From an uncultured Aliivibrio sp. (lineage in GTDB: Bacteria > Pseudomonadota > Gammaproteobacteria > Enterobacterales > Vibrionaceae), in assembly GCF_946479765.1 (NCBI RefSeq), contig NZ_CAMLHO010000015.1:1-64000 (forward strand): a stretch of DNA of 64,000 nucleotides, in the 5' to 3' direction. Every line of letters begins with the position of its first letter. Position 1 is the first letter of the stretch. Shown here piece after piece: positions 24,593 to 34,476 of this stretch. The notes below the pieces were generated by a model that did not search any database, was not told the origin of the DNA, and saw only the letters and a program-made list of their open reading frames with translations. The position numbers were made by a program, and so were the translations under genes.

Positions 24593-27070
24593 TTATTTCA
24601 ATGGTTTTAGTAACTGTTTTATCACACTGACCAGACTCATAAATACAATCATCATGGCGAGTAATGGCAACACAATCCACATACCTATGTGCAATGTGGG
24701 CTCAAGCTTAAAGCCCCATTTCACTAAGCTAAATACGATTGCTTCTGCCCCCATCACCGCCACAAAACCTGCTGCTAATGCCATGACCCCATATTCACTC
24801 CATAATGTCTGGCTAATACGCTGACGGCTTGCTCCAAGAGTTCGATAAAGGGTAATTTCACGTTGACGCTGATACAGACTTAAACGCAGTAAAGTGAATA
24901 TCAACAACACGCCACTCACCACGCCTAAACCAGCTAAAACACTCAGTGACCACGTAATTTGAGCAAGCATCGCTTGGATTTTGCCACCCATGGTCCTAAA
25001 GTCCAATAAGCTTACCGTGGGGTAATCACGAGCCAGTTGATTCAATAGCGTATTTTCGTTGTCATCGACTTTAAAGCTCACTAACCAAGTGGCAGGTAAA
25101 TCCGCAATCACATCGGGCGTGAAGATAAAATAGAAGTTCGGTTTCATGCTCTGCCAATCCACAACACGAATAGAATTTACCTCAGCAGAAAAGAGTTGGC
25201 TGTTTACCGAAAAACTCAACGTATCGCCAATTTGAATATCCAAATCATTCGCCACATTTTGCTCAACAGAGACTCCATTTTCTTTCGTCCATGCCCCTGC
25301 TGTGACTTGATTATGAACCGGCAACTCATCACGCCACGTAAAGTTAATCTCACGACGTAGTGCATCTGAGCCTTGTCCTTCGCCTTTCATTTTCTCTTTA
25401 GTGCTTTCCCCGTTAATTTCAGTTAAACGACCACGAATAATTGGATAACCATCCGATCTATCTAGCTTTTCATTATCTAATGCTTGTAAGTATTCTTGTT
25501 GCTCATAAGGCGCAATATTCATCGCAAATACATTCGGAGCATCAGGTGGAAGCGTTTGTTGCCAATCCCCTAGTAAATCGGTTCTCACTAACCAGATCAC
25601 GGCAACTAACATTAATGAACCCGACAATGCGGCTAATTGCATCATGCTGTTTTTTGGAGAACGTTTAATGCGACTAAGCGCTAGGGTCATCGCCGCACCC
25701 CATTTAAAGCGCCCAAACAGATGCACTAAGCCATAGCTAATACCAGAAAGTAAGACAAACAGCACCACTAAACCAACTGATACCATCCAGACTAGGCTGT
25801 TATTGCCGTACATAAATAAGAAAGCCACCACTGGTACCGCAATTAACCACAAGCCTTTTTTAGACGATGCGGTGATTTGAGATTGAAGTACCGCTATCGC
25901 AGGAGTGTCTAATAAACGCAATAGTGGGATGCCTAAAGCGGGTAAACCGATAAACAGCGCCACAACCGAGCCAAACACAAATGGCTGCCAACCGTAACTT
26001 GGTAAGTCTTCTGGTAAAATACCTGCCAGTGGAATACGCAGTAATAACTCTAATCCCAGACCAATTAACGAACCTGCCACCACACCAGTAAAGAACATCA
26101 AACCCACTTGGCTTAATAACCAACGTTTCAACCACTGCTTGCTTGCGCCCATGCTTTTTAACATGGCAACAGTATTAGCACGACTGGTCGCATAATGCTG
26201 ACACGTTAATACTAAGGTGACGGATGCCATTAATATCACCATCAAGATAGTCAGTGACAAATACTGTTTGGCTTTTTGCATTAGATCAGCGGTGCGACCT
26301 TGAGTCTCTTCGCTTATCCAACGCTCTCCTGCTTGCAACTCATAATCACTTTGCAATAGAGAGATTGCCTTATCATTACCTTTAAATAAGGTGCGATATT
26401 TAACGCGGCTGCCCAATTGAATAGCGCCTGTTTTATCTAAATCTGCCTGATGAATAAACACACTTGGCATGGTACGAAATGGGTTAAACGCTAACTCAGG
26501 TTCCGATTCAATCACGCCACTGATTGGCAGTTCAGCATCACCAATGGCAATAACATCACCAATATTGAGTTCCAATAACGATAAAAGGCGATCCGCGATC
26601 CACACTTCTCCTGGTTTAACTTGGTTATGGATTTGGTTATCAGCCCCGTTTAATAAGAGCTCACCGCGAAGTGGGTAATTACTTTCTACCGATTTCACAC
26701 TCACCAACTGCATTCCTGAATCACTGAATGCCATGGTTTGAAAGCGCACTTGAGAAGATAACACTAAATTTTGATCATGCGCTTGTTGCAAAATCAGTTC
26801 AGGGGTTGGATTGGCTGAACTAAACACCAGATCCGCCGCCATCATGGAGCGACCTTGATCTGTCATGACTTTTTCTACTCGAATCGCCAACGCAGACAAG
26901 GCGACAACACAAGCAACAATCAAGGTTAATGCTGCCATTACAGGCCACAGCTGTCCTTGCCAGATCTCACGCCAACTCCAGCGTAATATCATTTTGTTAC
27001 CAGACGCTCGATTGTTTCCTAAAGACTTTCTATTTCGAGAAGATGTTGTCGTTAATGATTTTTCCTTCAT
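24593..27070 (-). CDS. ybbP: FtsX-type ABC transporter permease (YbbP-like)
   Basis: The 825-residue protein has ten likely membrane segments: one near residue 40, two FtsX blocks of three (about 270-400 and 715-815) and a central group. Large periplasmic regions lie between them. This is the layout of E. coli YbbP. Together with the YbbA ATPase it belongs to the MacB/LolCDE-like group, thought to act on envelope components by mechanotransmission rather than transport. The start follows GAGGTG and lies directly behind the ybbA stop (ATG within TGAAATG). Substrate unknown. Confidence 0.88.
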   Translation of the reverse strand: MKEKSLTTTSSRNRKSLGNNRASGNKMILRWSWREIWQGQLWPVMAALTLIVACVVALSALAIRVEKVMTDQGRSMMAADLVFSSANPTPELILQQAHDQNLVLSSQVRFQTMAFSDSGMQLVSVKSVESNYPLRGELLLNGADNQIHNQVKPGEVWIADRLLSLLELNIGDVIAIGDAELPISGVIESEPELAFNPFRTMPSVFIHQADLDKTGAIQLGSRVKYRTLFKGNDKAISLLQSDYELQAGERWISEETQGRTADLMQKAKQYLSLTILMVILMASVTLVLTCQHYATSRANTVAMLKSMGASKQWLKRWLLSQVGLMFFTGVVAGSLIGLGLELLLRIPLAGILPEDLPSYGWQPFVFGSVVALFIGLPALGIPLLRLLDTPAIAVLQSQITASSKKGLWLIAVPVVAFLFMYGNNSLVWMVSVGLVVLFVLLSGISYGLVHLFGRFKWGAAMTLALSRIKRSPKNSMMQLAALSGSLMLVAVIWLVRTDLLGDWQQTLPPDAPNVFAMNIAPYEQQEYLQALDNEKLDRSDGYPIIRGRLTEINGESTKEKMKGEGQGSDALRREINFTWRDELPVHNQVTAGAWTKENGVSVEQNVANDLDIQIGDTLSFSVNSQLFSAEVNSIRVVDWQSMKPNFYFIFTPDVIADLPATWLVSFKVDDNENTLLNQLARDYPTVSLLDFRTMGGKIQAMLAQITWSLSVLAGLGVVSGVLLIFTLLRLSLYQRQREITLYRTLGASRQRISQTLWSEYGVMALAAGFVAVMGAEAIVFSLVKWGFKLEPTLHIGMWIVLPLLAMMIVFMSLVSVIKQLLKPLK

Positions 27071-27071
27071 T

Positions 27072-27755
27072 TCACTTCACCTCTTCGTGGATCTGCCCTG
27101 CATTGATGGTAAGTGTTCGCTCACATCGCTCTGCCAATTTGGGATCATGAGTAATAAGAACCAATGTAGTGCCGTGTTTTTGGTTCATCTCAAATAAGAG
27201 TTCAATAATATGTTCCGCAGTGGATTGATCTAAATTACCTGTTGGTTCATCTGCAAAAAGAATGCGAGGCTGAGTCATGAACGCTCGCGCTAATGCTACG
27301 CGTTGTTGCTCTCCACCTGAAAGTTGAGAAGGAAGATGTGTTTCTCGCCCTGCAAGGCCAACTGAATCTAACAACTGTTTTGCTTTTGCAATATCTTCAC
27401 CTTCACCACGTAAAATCGCAGGCAAGGTGACATTTTCAAGTGCGGTTAAAGAAGGGATAAGTAAGAAGCTTTGAAACACAAAACCAATCGATTCACTGCG
27501 TATTTGAGCACGAGCTTCATCATCAAGCTGAGATAGGCTTTGCCCTAATAATTCAATATCACCAGAGGTTGGAATATCTAATCCTGCAAGCAAGGTCATT
27601 AAGGTTGATTTACCGGCACCAGAGGTTCCTACAATCGCGACGCTTTGCCCTGATTGAACCTCAAAAGAGATGTCTTTTAAAATGGTTAATTCAGCCTCGT
27701 TAGAAAGTACTGATTTTCCTACTGAGCTCACTTTTATGGCCGCTGTCATTGTCAT
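27072..27755 (-). CDS. ybbA: ABC transporter ATPase (YbbA-like)
   Basis: A 227-residue LolD/MacB-type ATPase: Walker A GTSGAGKST, Q-loop FVFQSFLLIPSLTALENV, signature LSGGEQQRVALARA, Walker B ILFADEPTGNLD and H-loop LVLITHD. It is divergent from tesA and overlaps closely with the permease gene, the same tesA-ybbA-ybbP arrangement as in E. coli. Confidence 0.92.
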   Translation of the reverse strand: MTMTAAIKVSSVGKSVLSNEAELTILKDISFEVQSGQSVAIVGTSGAGKSTLMTLLAGLDIPTSGDIELLGQSLSQLDDEARAQIRSESIGFVFQSFLLIPSLTALENVTLPAILRGEGEDIAKAKQLLDSVGLAGRETHLPSQLSGGEQQRVALARAFMTQPRILFADEPTGNLDQSTAEHIIELLFEMNQKHGTTLVLITHDPKLAERCERTLTINAGQIHEEVK

Positions 27756-27908
27756 TTCCCTTTGCTATTATTTTCATGCTATTCCGCATATTGTATACCC
27801 AAGCACGATAAGAACTGCAATTTCCTTTACACTTCTTTAACTAATGCTTATTCGTTGGTATCCCTATTTCTGTTATTCTATTGAGACTCGATTATCTAAA
27901 GGTTGAAC

Positions 27909-28526
27909 ATGCGTAAATTCCTCACTCTTTTTTTAGTGCTATTAAGTAGCCAATTATTTATTCTTAAACAAGCCAATAGCCAAACGCTATTGATCCTCGG
28001 TGATAGCTTAAGCGCTGGCTATAACATGCCTATTGATCAAAGCTGGCCTTCATTGCTGCCTCTACAACTAGAAAAACTAGGCAAAATAACAGAGGTAGTT
28101 AATGGCAGTATTTCTGGTGATACAACAGGTAATGGATTAGATCGATTACCTACCCTACTTGAGCAGCATCAACCTAATTATGTCTTAATTGAATTAGGAG
28201 CAAACGATGGATTACGAGGCTTTCCACCACAAAAAATTAACGCCAATTTAGAAATGATGTTTACGCAAATTAAAATGGCTAACGCTCACCCCTTGCTAAT
28301 GCAAATTCAAGTACCACCTAATTATGGAAAACGTTACAGCCAAGCGTTTGGATCACTCTATCCAAAATTAAGTGAGAAGCATGACATCCCTTTACTGCCT
28401 TTTTTCTTAGAAGAGGTGATCGTAAAGCCAGAATGGATAATGAAAGATGGATTGCATCCAAAACTAGAAGCGCAACCTTGGATTGCCGAGTTTATGGCAA
28501 AAGAGTTAGCCCCCTACTTAAAATAA
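27909..28526 (+). CDS. tesA: TesA, periplasmic thioesterase / lysophospholipase L1
   Basis: I start at ATG 27909, with AAAGG 6-10 bases upstream, not the TTG at 27903. A signal peptide (to about NSQT) precedes an SGNH/GDSL hydrolase domain with block I GDSLSAGY, block II glycine, block III GANDGLRG and block V DGLHPK, which give the catalytic Ser, Asp and His. It hydrolyses acyl-CoA thioesters, lysophospholipids and aryl esters in the periplasm. Divergent from ybbA, as in E. coli. Confidence 0.93.
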   Translation: MRKFLTLFLVLLSSQLFILKQANSQTLLILGDSLSAGYNMPIDQSWPSLLPLQLEKLGKITEVVNGSISGDTTGNGLDRLPTLLEQHQPNYVLIELGANDGLRGFPPQKINANLEMMFTQIKMANAHPLLMQIQVPPNYGKRYSQAFGSLYPKLSEKHDIPLLPFFLEEVIVKPEWIMKDGLHPKLEAQPWIAEFMAKELAPYLK

Positions 28527-28552
28527 GCGTAAAGAATAAATCCAATAAAAAA

Positions 28553-28582
28553 CCCCAATAATTGGCAATCCAACTATTGGGG
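28553..28582. terminator. terminator between tesA and maoP
   Basis: Stem CCCCAATA / TATTGGGG. The minus-strand copy is followed by TTTTTTA, so it ends the maoP-like gene best; it also lies just after tesA. Confidence 0.85.
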
Positions 28583-28610
28583 TTCTATGTATCATTACTA
28601 TGTCGTAAGT

Positions 28611-28937
28611 TTAATCATCGTCTGATGAATAACTCTCCTCAGAGCTGTCTTGCGAACGCTGAGTTCCACACAAGGTGAAGAATTTAGGTTTAAAGTTAAT
28701 CTTATCTTGGTACTTCAACCAACATACGGCAAACTCTGAAATCTCTACTGGTTGATGCTCAACTTGCGCAACAAACCGATGCTCTGCGTCAGACTCAGGC
28801 ATTATGGTTCCATTTAGCAAAGATTGCATAGTTCGACCGTATGTTTCTAAAATTGTCGCTTCACGGATAGTAAAACCACTGCGACTAAAACCTCTCTTGA
28901 AGTTTTTATCGTCATAAAATTTCGTCGTTATTCTCAT
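28611..28937 (-). CDS. maoP: MaoP (YifE, DUF413) family protein
   Basis: The 108-residue protein aligns by eye with E. coli YifE/MaoP: FYDDKNFKRGFSRSGFTIREATILETYG, then FVAQVEHQPVEISEFAVCWLKYQDKI, ...FFTLCGT, and an acidic tail. MaoP helps organise the Ori macrodomain by acting at a maoS site in E. coli. It is divergent from hdfR, the same neighbour as in E. coli. A maoS-like site could not be judged from sequence. Confidence 0.85.
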   Translation of the reverse strand: MRITTKFYDDKNFKRGFSRSGFTIREATILETYGRTMQSLLNGTIMPESDAEHRFVAQVEHQPVEISEFAVCWLKYQDKINFKPKFFTLCGTQRSQDSSEESYSSDDD

Positions 28938-29067
28938 TTATGCTTCGTTGTAACCACAAAAAACATATATGTAATTCAGCTTGCCCCCTTTGTACAACAA
29001 AAAATATTAGCGCTTTCAATTAAAATATTTTATTGTTAGCAATACCGACACCAAAGAGATAATAACA

Positions 29068-29928
29068 TTGGATACTGATCTGCTTAAAACCTTCTTAGAA
29101 GTCACAAAAACGCGTCATTTTGGGCGTGCTGCAGAGCATTTATTTCTCACCCAATCGGCAGTGAGCTTTCGTGTTCGCCAATTAGAATCGCAATTAGGCA
29201 ATTCTTTATTTACTCGTCAACGACATAATGTGCAATTAACTGCTGCCGGTGAGCGATTACTTCCTTATGCCGAAGCTATTTTGCAAACCTGGGGACGAGC
29301 CAAACAAGATGTAGCTCTAACGGAAGAATATAATTCACAAATCACCATTGGAGCGAGTGCTTTAATTTGGGAATTTGATGGTATTTCTGATTGGATCAAC
29401 GGTATTTATGATACTGTTTCAGGATTAGCATTACGGTTAGAATCAATCCCACGACAAGATCTTGCGAAGTCATTGCTAGATAAAAGTGTCGATCTTTTTA
29501 TTACCAGTGAACCGCCAAAGATTGATGGCATTCGTGTCTTTAAAATACGAGATTATCAACTGCAATTAGTTTCACAAGTCAAAAATTGCACAATGAGCAG
29601 CATTCACACTTTGCCATTAGTCTATTTGGATTGGGGGGCTCGCTTTGCAATTCAACACAGTAAAATTAGTGAATTACAAAAAACGCCTATTTTGTACAGC
29701 CACTCTTCTCGCATGGCGTTAGATTATTTAATGACTCATCCAAGCGTTGGTTATTTACCCGCTCCTGTGATTAATCAAAGCGTTGAGAATAAAGAACTCT
29801 ATGTCGTTGAAGATGCCCCTGTAATGGAACAAGCATTGTATTTAGTGTGGCAAGAAAAAAGCGACAAAGCTGAACTTATCGAACAAATTACGGCAATTGA
29901 CCCAAACATGGTCACGAAAAGCGTTTAA
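29068..29928 (+). CDS. hdfR: HdfR, LysR-family regulator
   Basis: A 286-residue LysR protein starting MDTDLLKTFLEVTKTRHFGRAAEHLFLTQSAVSFRVRQLE, nearly the same as E. coli HdfR over this stretch. The start is TTG. In E. coli HdfR represses flhDC; vibrios lack flhDC, so its target here must differ. Conserved divergent pairing with maoP supports the call. Confidence 0.88.
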   Translation: MDTDLLKTFLEVTKTRHFGRAAEHLFLTQSAVSFRVRQLESQLGNSLFTRQRHNVQLTAAGERLLPYAEAILQTWGRAKQDVALTEEYNSQITIGASALIWEFDGISDWINGIYDTVSGLALRLESIPRQDLAKSLLDKSVDLFITSEPPKIDGIRVFKIRDYQLQLVSQVKNCTMSSIHTLPLVYLDWGARFAIQHSKISELQKTPILYSHSSRMALDYLMTHPSVGYLPAPVINQSVENKELYVVEDAPVMEQALYLVWQEKSDKAELIEQITAIDPNMVTKSV

Positions 29929-30091
29929 CTTGTTCAGATTAAGTGTAGAAACAAACTTGAGGGCTCTACTTAGTCCTTAATTTTATCTGTCACTTAGGTA
30001 AATCATTATATTAAAGGGTTTAATAAACGCTTTCTAGTTACTATAATCACGCATTACTTTTAAATCCTGCTTCCATCCACGGAGTACGACA

Positions 30092-31441
30092 TTGAACGAA
30101 CATCAAGATTTATCATTCCAACTCGAAACGCTATTCAATGCCGACGACCAACAGCAACAAATAAGCTTATTGGGTGAATTTGTAGAAAACGGGTTAGATA
30201 CCGGTTCTATTGCGCGTATTTTAGAATCTTTTCCAGTTGATGATCGTGTGCAATTATGGCGACATTTGCCATTAGAAATGCACATTGAAGTATTAACTGA
30301 AATGCGAGCTGATGCTCGTGTTGCCATTCTAGAAGAGCTGTCAGAAGCAGAGTTAAACTTCACCTTAGCTAAACTGGATAACTTATCATTAATTGAGTGG
30401 GCAGAATCTCTCCCTGACGATATTTTCAGTCTTGCTTTGCAACTCATCAACCGTGATGAGCTCGACTTATATGATGATGCAAAGCAGTATGAAGATGACG
30501 AAGTTGGTCACTGGGCGGATAGAAAAATCGCAACACTGCCTTTTAATGTCAGTGTTGGGCGAGCTAAAAAACTGTTAAAAACAAATTTATTTCAATCACA
30601 TCAATATATGCACTTAATTAACCGAGCGCATAAGTTTCACGGTATTGTGCAATACACGGATATTTTAACTGCTGACGATTCAGTTAAAATCAACACATTG
30701 AAATTAGAAGATTGCTTAGTTCTTAATGTGCACCAACCTCTCAATGAAAGTATTGAAGCCGTTGAACACTCAGCCGTACCCAGTGTGGCGATTATCGACG
30801 ACGATAACGTTTTAATTGGGCAACTTGATTGGCAATTTGCGATTAATACCCAACGTGAAATTTACGAAACTCGTTTAATGGCGGGTACAGGTATGGATGA
30901 GGGCGACGATCTTTTCTCTCCTATCCTTAAGAGTTCAAAAAAACGTGGCGTTTGGCTTGGTATTAATCTTTTGACTGCAATATTAGCGTCTGTAACCATT
31001 GGGTTATTTGAAGATGTCATCACCCAAGTCGTTGCACTGGCAGTATTAATGCCAATCGTGGCCTCTATGGGCGGTATTGCTGGCAGCCAAACATTAACCT
31101 TAATGGTTCGTGCAATGGCTCTCAATCAAATCACTCCTGGTAACCGTTTTGCATTATTAAAGAATGAATTGGGGATTGGCTCAATCAACGGTTTGTTATG
31201 GTCATTAATCATCGGTGGTCTTGCTGGTGCATGGTTCCAATCCTTTGCTTTAGGGGCAACCATTTCACTCGCTATCATAGTTAATATCATTACCGCAGCT
31301 CTATTTGGTGTTCTTATTCCGATCACCTTGGATAAGTTTAAATTAGACCCTGCATTGGCTGGCTCCGTAATCTTAACTACTGTCACTGATGTTGTTGGCT
31401 TCTTCGCTTTCTTGGGCACCGCAAGCTTGGTGATGATGTAG
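30092..31441 (+). CDS. mgtE: MgtE-family magnesium transporter
   Basis: The 449-residue protein has the MgtE order: an N-terminal helical superhelix domain (to about residue 125), a CBS pair (about 130-265), a plug helix and five membrane segments (about 285-448) with PIVASMGGIAGSQTLTLMVRAMAL, the pore signature region. TTG start preceded by GGAG. It imports Mg2+ and is gated by cytosolic Mg2+ through the N and CBS domains. Some family members move other divalent cations. Confidence 0.92.
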   Translation: MNEHQDLSFQLETLFNADDQQQQISLLGEFVENGLDTGSIARILESFPVDDRVQLWRHLPLEMHIEVLTEMRADARVAILEELSEAELNFTLAKLDNLSLIEWAESLPDDIFSLALQLINRDELDLYDDAKQYEDDEVGHWADRKIATLPFNVSVGRAKKLLKTNLFQSHQYMHLINRAHKFHGIVQYTDILTADDSVKINTLKLEDCLVLNVHQPLNESIEAVEHSAVPSVAIIDDDNVLIGQLDWQFAINTQREIYETRLMAGTGMDEGDDLFSPILKSSKKRGVWLGINLLTAILASVTIGLFEDVITQVVALAVLMPIVASMGGIAGSQTLTLMVRAMALNQITPGNRFALLKNELGIGSINGLLWSLIIGGLAGAWFQSFALGATISLAIIVNIITAALFGVLIPITLDKFKLDPALAGSVILTTVTDVVGFFAFLGTASLVMM

Positions 31442-31562
31442 TGCTTAGTTTATTAAATAATAGATTGTCTCAATATTTAGCAAAGCATCAACCGAAGAAA
31501 AAGGTATTATGTACGGATACATTTATTATGTATCAACCCCTTCTATTCAAAGGAAAACAATA

Positions 31563-31955
31563 ATGAAAATTCGTTTTTATCTTCTTGCAGCACTCACTAT
31601 GACATCACTTTTTGGCTGTGGAGGAGGTGAACAATCTCTAAAAGTAACCGCAAGCGCATACACATCAAGTGTTGGTGAAACCGATGACACACCAAATCTT
31701 GCAGCTTGGGGCGATATATTGAAACCAGGCATGAAATCAATTGCGGTATCAAGAGATCTTATCGATATGGGCCTTACTCATAATCAAGAAGTAACAATCG
31801 AAGGACTTGATGGCACCTATCTAGTACTAGATAAAATGAATAAGCGCTGGAAAAAGAAGATTGATATTTACATGGGTGAAGATGTTGATAAAGCAAGACA
31901 ATGGGGTAAAAAAGAAGTCGTTATCCATTGGACTGTAGAAGAAGAAAAGAAGTAG
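31563..31955 (+). CDS. 3D-domain lipoprotein
   Basis: I start at ATG 31563 (AAAGGA upstream), giving a lipoprotein signal MKIRFYLLAALTMTSLFGC with cysteine 19. The rest (about residues 25-120) is a 3D-type double-psi beta barrel: VTASAYTSS, AWGDILKPGMKSIAVS, and KIDIYMG with conserved aspartates, related to the MltA/YuiC fold. Possibly acts on the cell wall. Function not established. Ends at a strong terminator. Confidence 0.8.
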   Translation: MKIRFYLLAALTMTSLFGCGGGEQSLKVTASAYTSSVGETDDTPNLAAWGDILKPGMKSIAVSRDLIDMGLTHNQEVTIEGLDGTYLVLDKMNKRWKKKIDIYMGEDVDKARQWGKKEVVIHWTVEEEKK

Positions 31956-31989
31956 ACACTTAATAACTATCACTTCAACACTTTCAATT

Positions 31990-32020
31990 AAAGTGGCCTC
32001 GTAATGAGGCCACTTTTTTA
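31990..32020 (+). terminator. terminator after 3D-domain lipoprotein
   Basis: Stem AAAGTGGCCTC / GAGGCCACTTT with loop GTAAT, followed by T residues. It also faces the end of phoX on the other strand. Confidence 0.93.
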
Positions 32021-32038
32021 TATCTAAATATAGCGATC

Positions 32039-33904
32039 CTAACTGCCGATCACACCACCATTATCTTTAGTCACCATCACAATAGTTGAGCGTGGTTTGC
32101 TATCTCCCCCTTGAGGAAAGTGTCCAGATGGATGCTGCACACCAACAAACATGGTTTTTTGATCTTCAGAAAAAGTGAGTCCGGTAATTTCACAACCAAT
32201 TGGCCCAGTTAAGAAACGACGCACTTCGCCTGTTTCAGGATCACCACACAACATTTGATTATTACCCTGTCCTGCAAAGTCTCCTTTGTTTGAGTAATTA
32301 CCATCGGTTTGAATCCATAGACGTCCTGCTTTATCAAAACCAATACCATCAGGACTATTAAACATATTGTCTTTATTGATGTTGTCACTGCCAGCGTACA
32401 AATTGCCTTTATGAACCGTTGGATTCCCTGCTATTAGGTACAAATCCCATTGGAATGTATCACTCACATGATTTGCATTAGTTGGTACCCAACGAACAAT
32501 TTGACCATAATGGTTTTCAGCTCGTGGATTAACGCCATCGACATCTTGACCTTCTTTTACCCCACGATATTTATTATTAGTTAATGTACAGAAAACGTGT
32601 TTTTTATCTGGATGAATGGCAACCCATTCAGGCCTGTCCATTGTGGTTGCGCCCACTTGTGTTGCTGCTCGACGAGCAAAAATCATCACTTCAGCTTGGC
32701 TATTAAATCCGTTTTCTTTGGTTAATCCATTCTTACCATAAGTGAGTTCTAGCCACTGGCCATCGCCTTCTAACTTATCGTCTTTCATTGCAAATTTAGC
32801 AACGTACAAGGTGCCTTCTTCAAGAAGGTTACGATTGGCAGCGTTATTACCTTCTTGGTATATGTCTTTTGATACGAACTTATACAAATGCTCGCCACGT
32901 TCATCATCACCAAGATACACCACGACATGACCATCATCATTCACCACTAATGCGGCATTTTCATGTTTAAATCGACCTAGCGCAGTACGTTTTAATGGCG
33001 TTGATGTTGGATCATTCGGATCAATTTCAACCACCCAGCCAAAGCGATTTGGTTCATTCGGATTTTTAGCGACATCAAAACGGTCATCAAAGTTATGCCA
33101 TTGGTATTTACTTTGCTCAGCATCAATACCGTAACGTTTGTCGTCTGCGCTTACTTTTACGTTTGTTTCTGAACCAAAAAAGGAATCAAAATTTTCTTCA
33201 CAGGTTAAATAGGTGCCCCAAGGCGTTTCTCCATTTGCGCAGTTATTGAAAGTCCCCAATACTTTTTTGCCTGTTGAGTCTGCTTTGGTTTTCAATAAAT
33301 CGTGCCCAGCTGCAGGGCCAGTCACTTCCATTTCTGTATTTGCGGTAATACGGCGGTTTGCTTTACCTGTTGGATCCATCGTCCATTGACCGTTCTTTCT
33401 TACGATTTCAACAATGGTAATTCCTACCGCAGCTTGTGCTTTGACAACATCATCTGCCGTCATTGCTTTGCCTTGATGCGCAAACAAGTACTCATAATTG
33501 GTGTATTCATTATTGACCGCAAGAATGGCGCGATCTTTTGATAAAGGGAATACACTCATACCATCGGTATTATCACCAAATTGCAGAGCTTGTGCTTTTG
33601 AGTCTTGCTTACCGTTAGGGTTAAATTGAGGTGCGTTAGCAAAGATTGGATCTCCCCACGACATCAACGTACTAGAGCTATAACCTTTAGGAAGAAGAAT
33701 AGAATCACTGGTAGAAGTGGTAATTGCCTCAAAATTTAATAATGAATTATCCATGCTACCTGCGATGGCTTTCGCTACTGGATTTAGCGCTAAAAAAGCG
33801 CCTGCACCTGCCGCCGCGGTTCCCATTAAAAAACCTCGACGAGATAAACGAGCATTCACCATGTTGCTAAAATCTGATTCTTTCTCTACAAATTTGCTCA
33901 TCAT
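32039..33904 (-). CDS. phoX: PhoX-family phosphatase, Tat-exported
   Basis: A 621-residue DUF839/PhoX protein. The N-terminus has a Tat signal (SRRGFLMGTAAAGAGAFLAL). The propeller domain contains CANGETPWGTYLTCEENFDSFF, HENAALVVNDDGHVVVYLGDDERGEHLYKF and PDGIGFDKAGRLWIQTDG, the metal-binding blocks of PhoX alkaline phosphatases (Ca/Fe). It likely releases phosphate from organic esters in the periplasm. Substrate range is unknown. A possible Pho box lies upstream (33974-33991). AAGGGAAGT precedes the double ATG. Confidence 0.88.
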   Translation of the reverse strand: MMSKFVEKESDFSNMVNARLSRRGFLMGTAAAGAGAFLALNPVAKAIAGSMDNSLLNFEAITTSTSDSILLPKGYSSSTLMSWGDPIFANAPQFNPNGKQDSKAQALQFGDNTDGMSVFPLSKDRAILAVNNEYTNYEYLFAHQGKAMTADDVVKAQAAVGITIVEIVRKNGQWTMDPTGKANRRITANTEMEVTGPAAGHDLLKTKADSTGKKVLGTFNNCANGETPWGTYLTCEENFDSFFGSETNVKVSADDKRYGIDAEQSKYQWHNFDDRFDVAKNPNEPNRFGWVVEIDPNDPTSTPLKRTALGRFKHENAALVVNDDGHVVVYLGDDERGEHLYKFVSKDIYQEGNNAANRNLLEEGTLYVAKFAMKDDKLEGDGQWLELTYGKNGLTKENGFNSQAEVMIFARRAATQVGATTMDRPEWVAIHPDKKHVFCTLTNNKYRGVKEGQDVDGVNPRAENHYGQIVRWVPTNANHVSDTFQWDLYLIAGNPTVHKGNLYAGSDNINKDNMFNSPDGIGFDKAGRLWIQTDGNYSNKGDFAGQGNNQMLCGDPETGEVRRFLTGPIGCEITGLTFSEDQKTMFVGVQHPSGHFPQGGDSKPRSTIVMVTKDNGGVIGS

Positions 33905-34476
33905 ACTTCCCTTTTGAAATTGTTATTTTTATACGACCGTTTTATATAATAAGAAGCAGACTAAAGAGAATTTATGACAGTAATATTGAAGATTTATGTC
34001 GCTTTTATTGCTATTTCATTACCTCCTAAATTAAAACAGCCATTCATAAGTGATGATAAATAATTCGATGCTTATATTAATCACTATCCACTATTACTAT
34101 TTCACCTCGCATCATTCAGTGTCTAAACGTACGTTTTAGAGTCGTATTTATATTATTAATAACTGTCACACTGATAGCGATACGGAGGAAAAGATCATCA
34201 CAACTTCCTATGTTTAACAAACGCGTAGACCATAATTCCAACTTTATCAATTCAATAAAAATACTCAGTCAAACTGGTACTTAGACAAAAAACATGTATC
34301 TAATTGAATATAAAATTATTATCTAAAATTTAATCTCGAACCCTGACATTAAATTCATACTAAATCTCATACTTTTTCTAATAATCAACTTTTTTTAGTA
34401 CTTCGCCATTTTTTTTAACTCTTATAATTTTAATAGTTAAGTAACCAGTTACATTCAATTTGCGAGAGATGTCATT
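33905..34476. other. intergenic region between phoX and pilus cluster
   Basis: 572 AT-rich bases with divergent promoters expected at both ends. A possible Pho box is at 33974-33991. No gene was seen; many A/T runs lie before the first pilus gene. Confidence 0.6.
33974..33991 (-). promoter_or_regulatory. possible Pho box upstream of phoX
   Basis: The minus strand reads CTTCAAT-ATTA-CTGTCAT, a 7-4-7 direct repeat in which the second half is the exact Pho-box heptamer and the first half matches 4 of 7. PhoB control of phoX is common; this is a tentative site. Confidence 0.4.
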
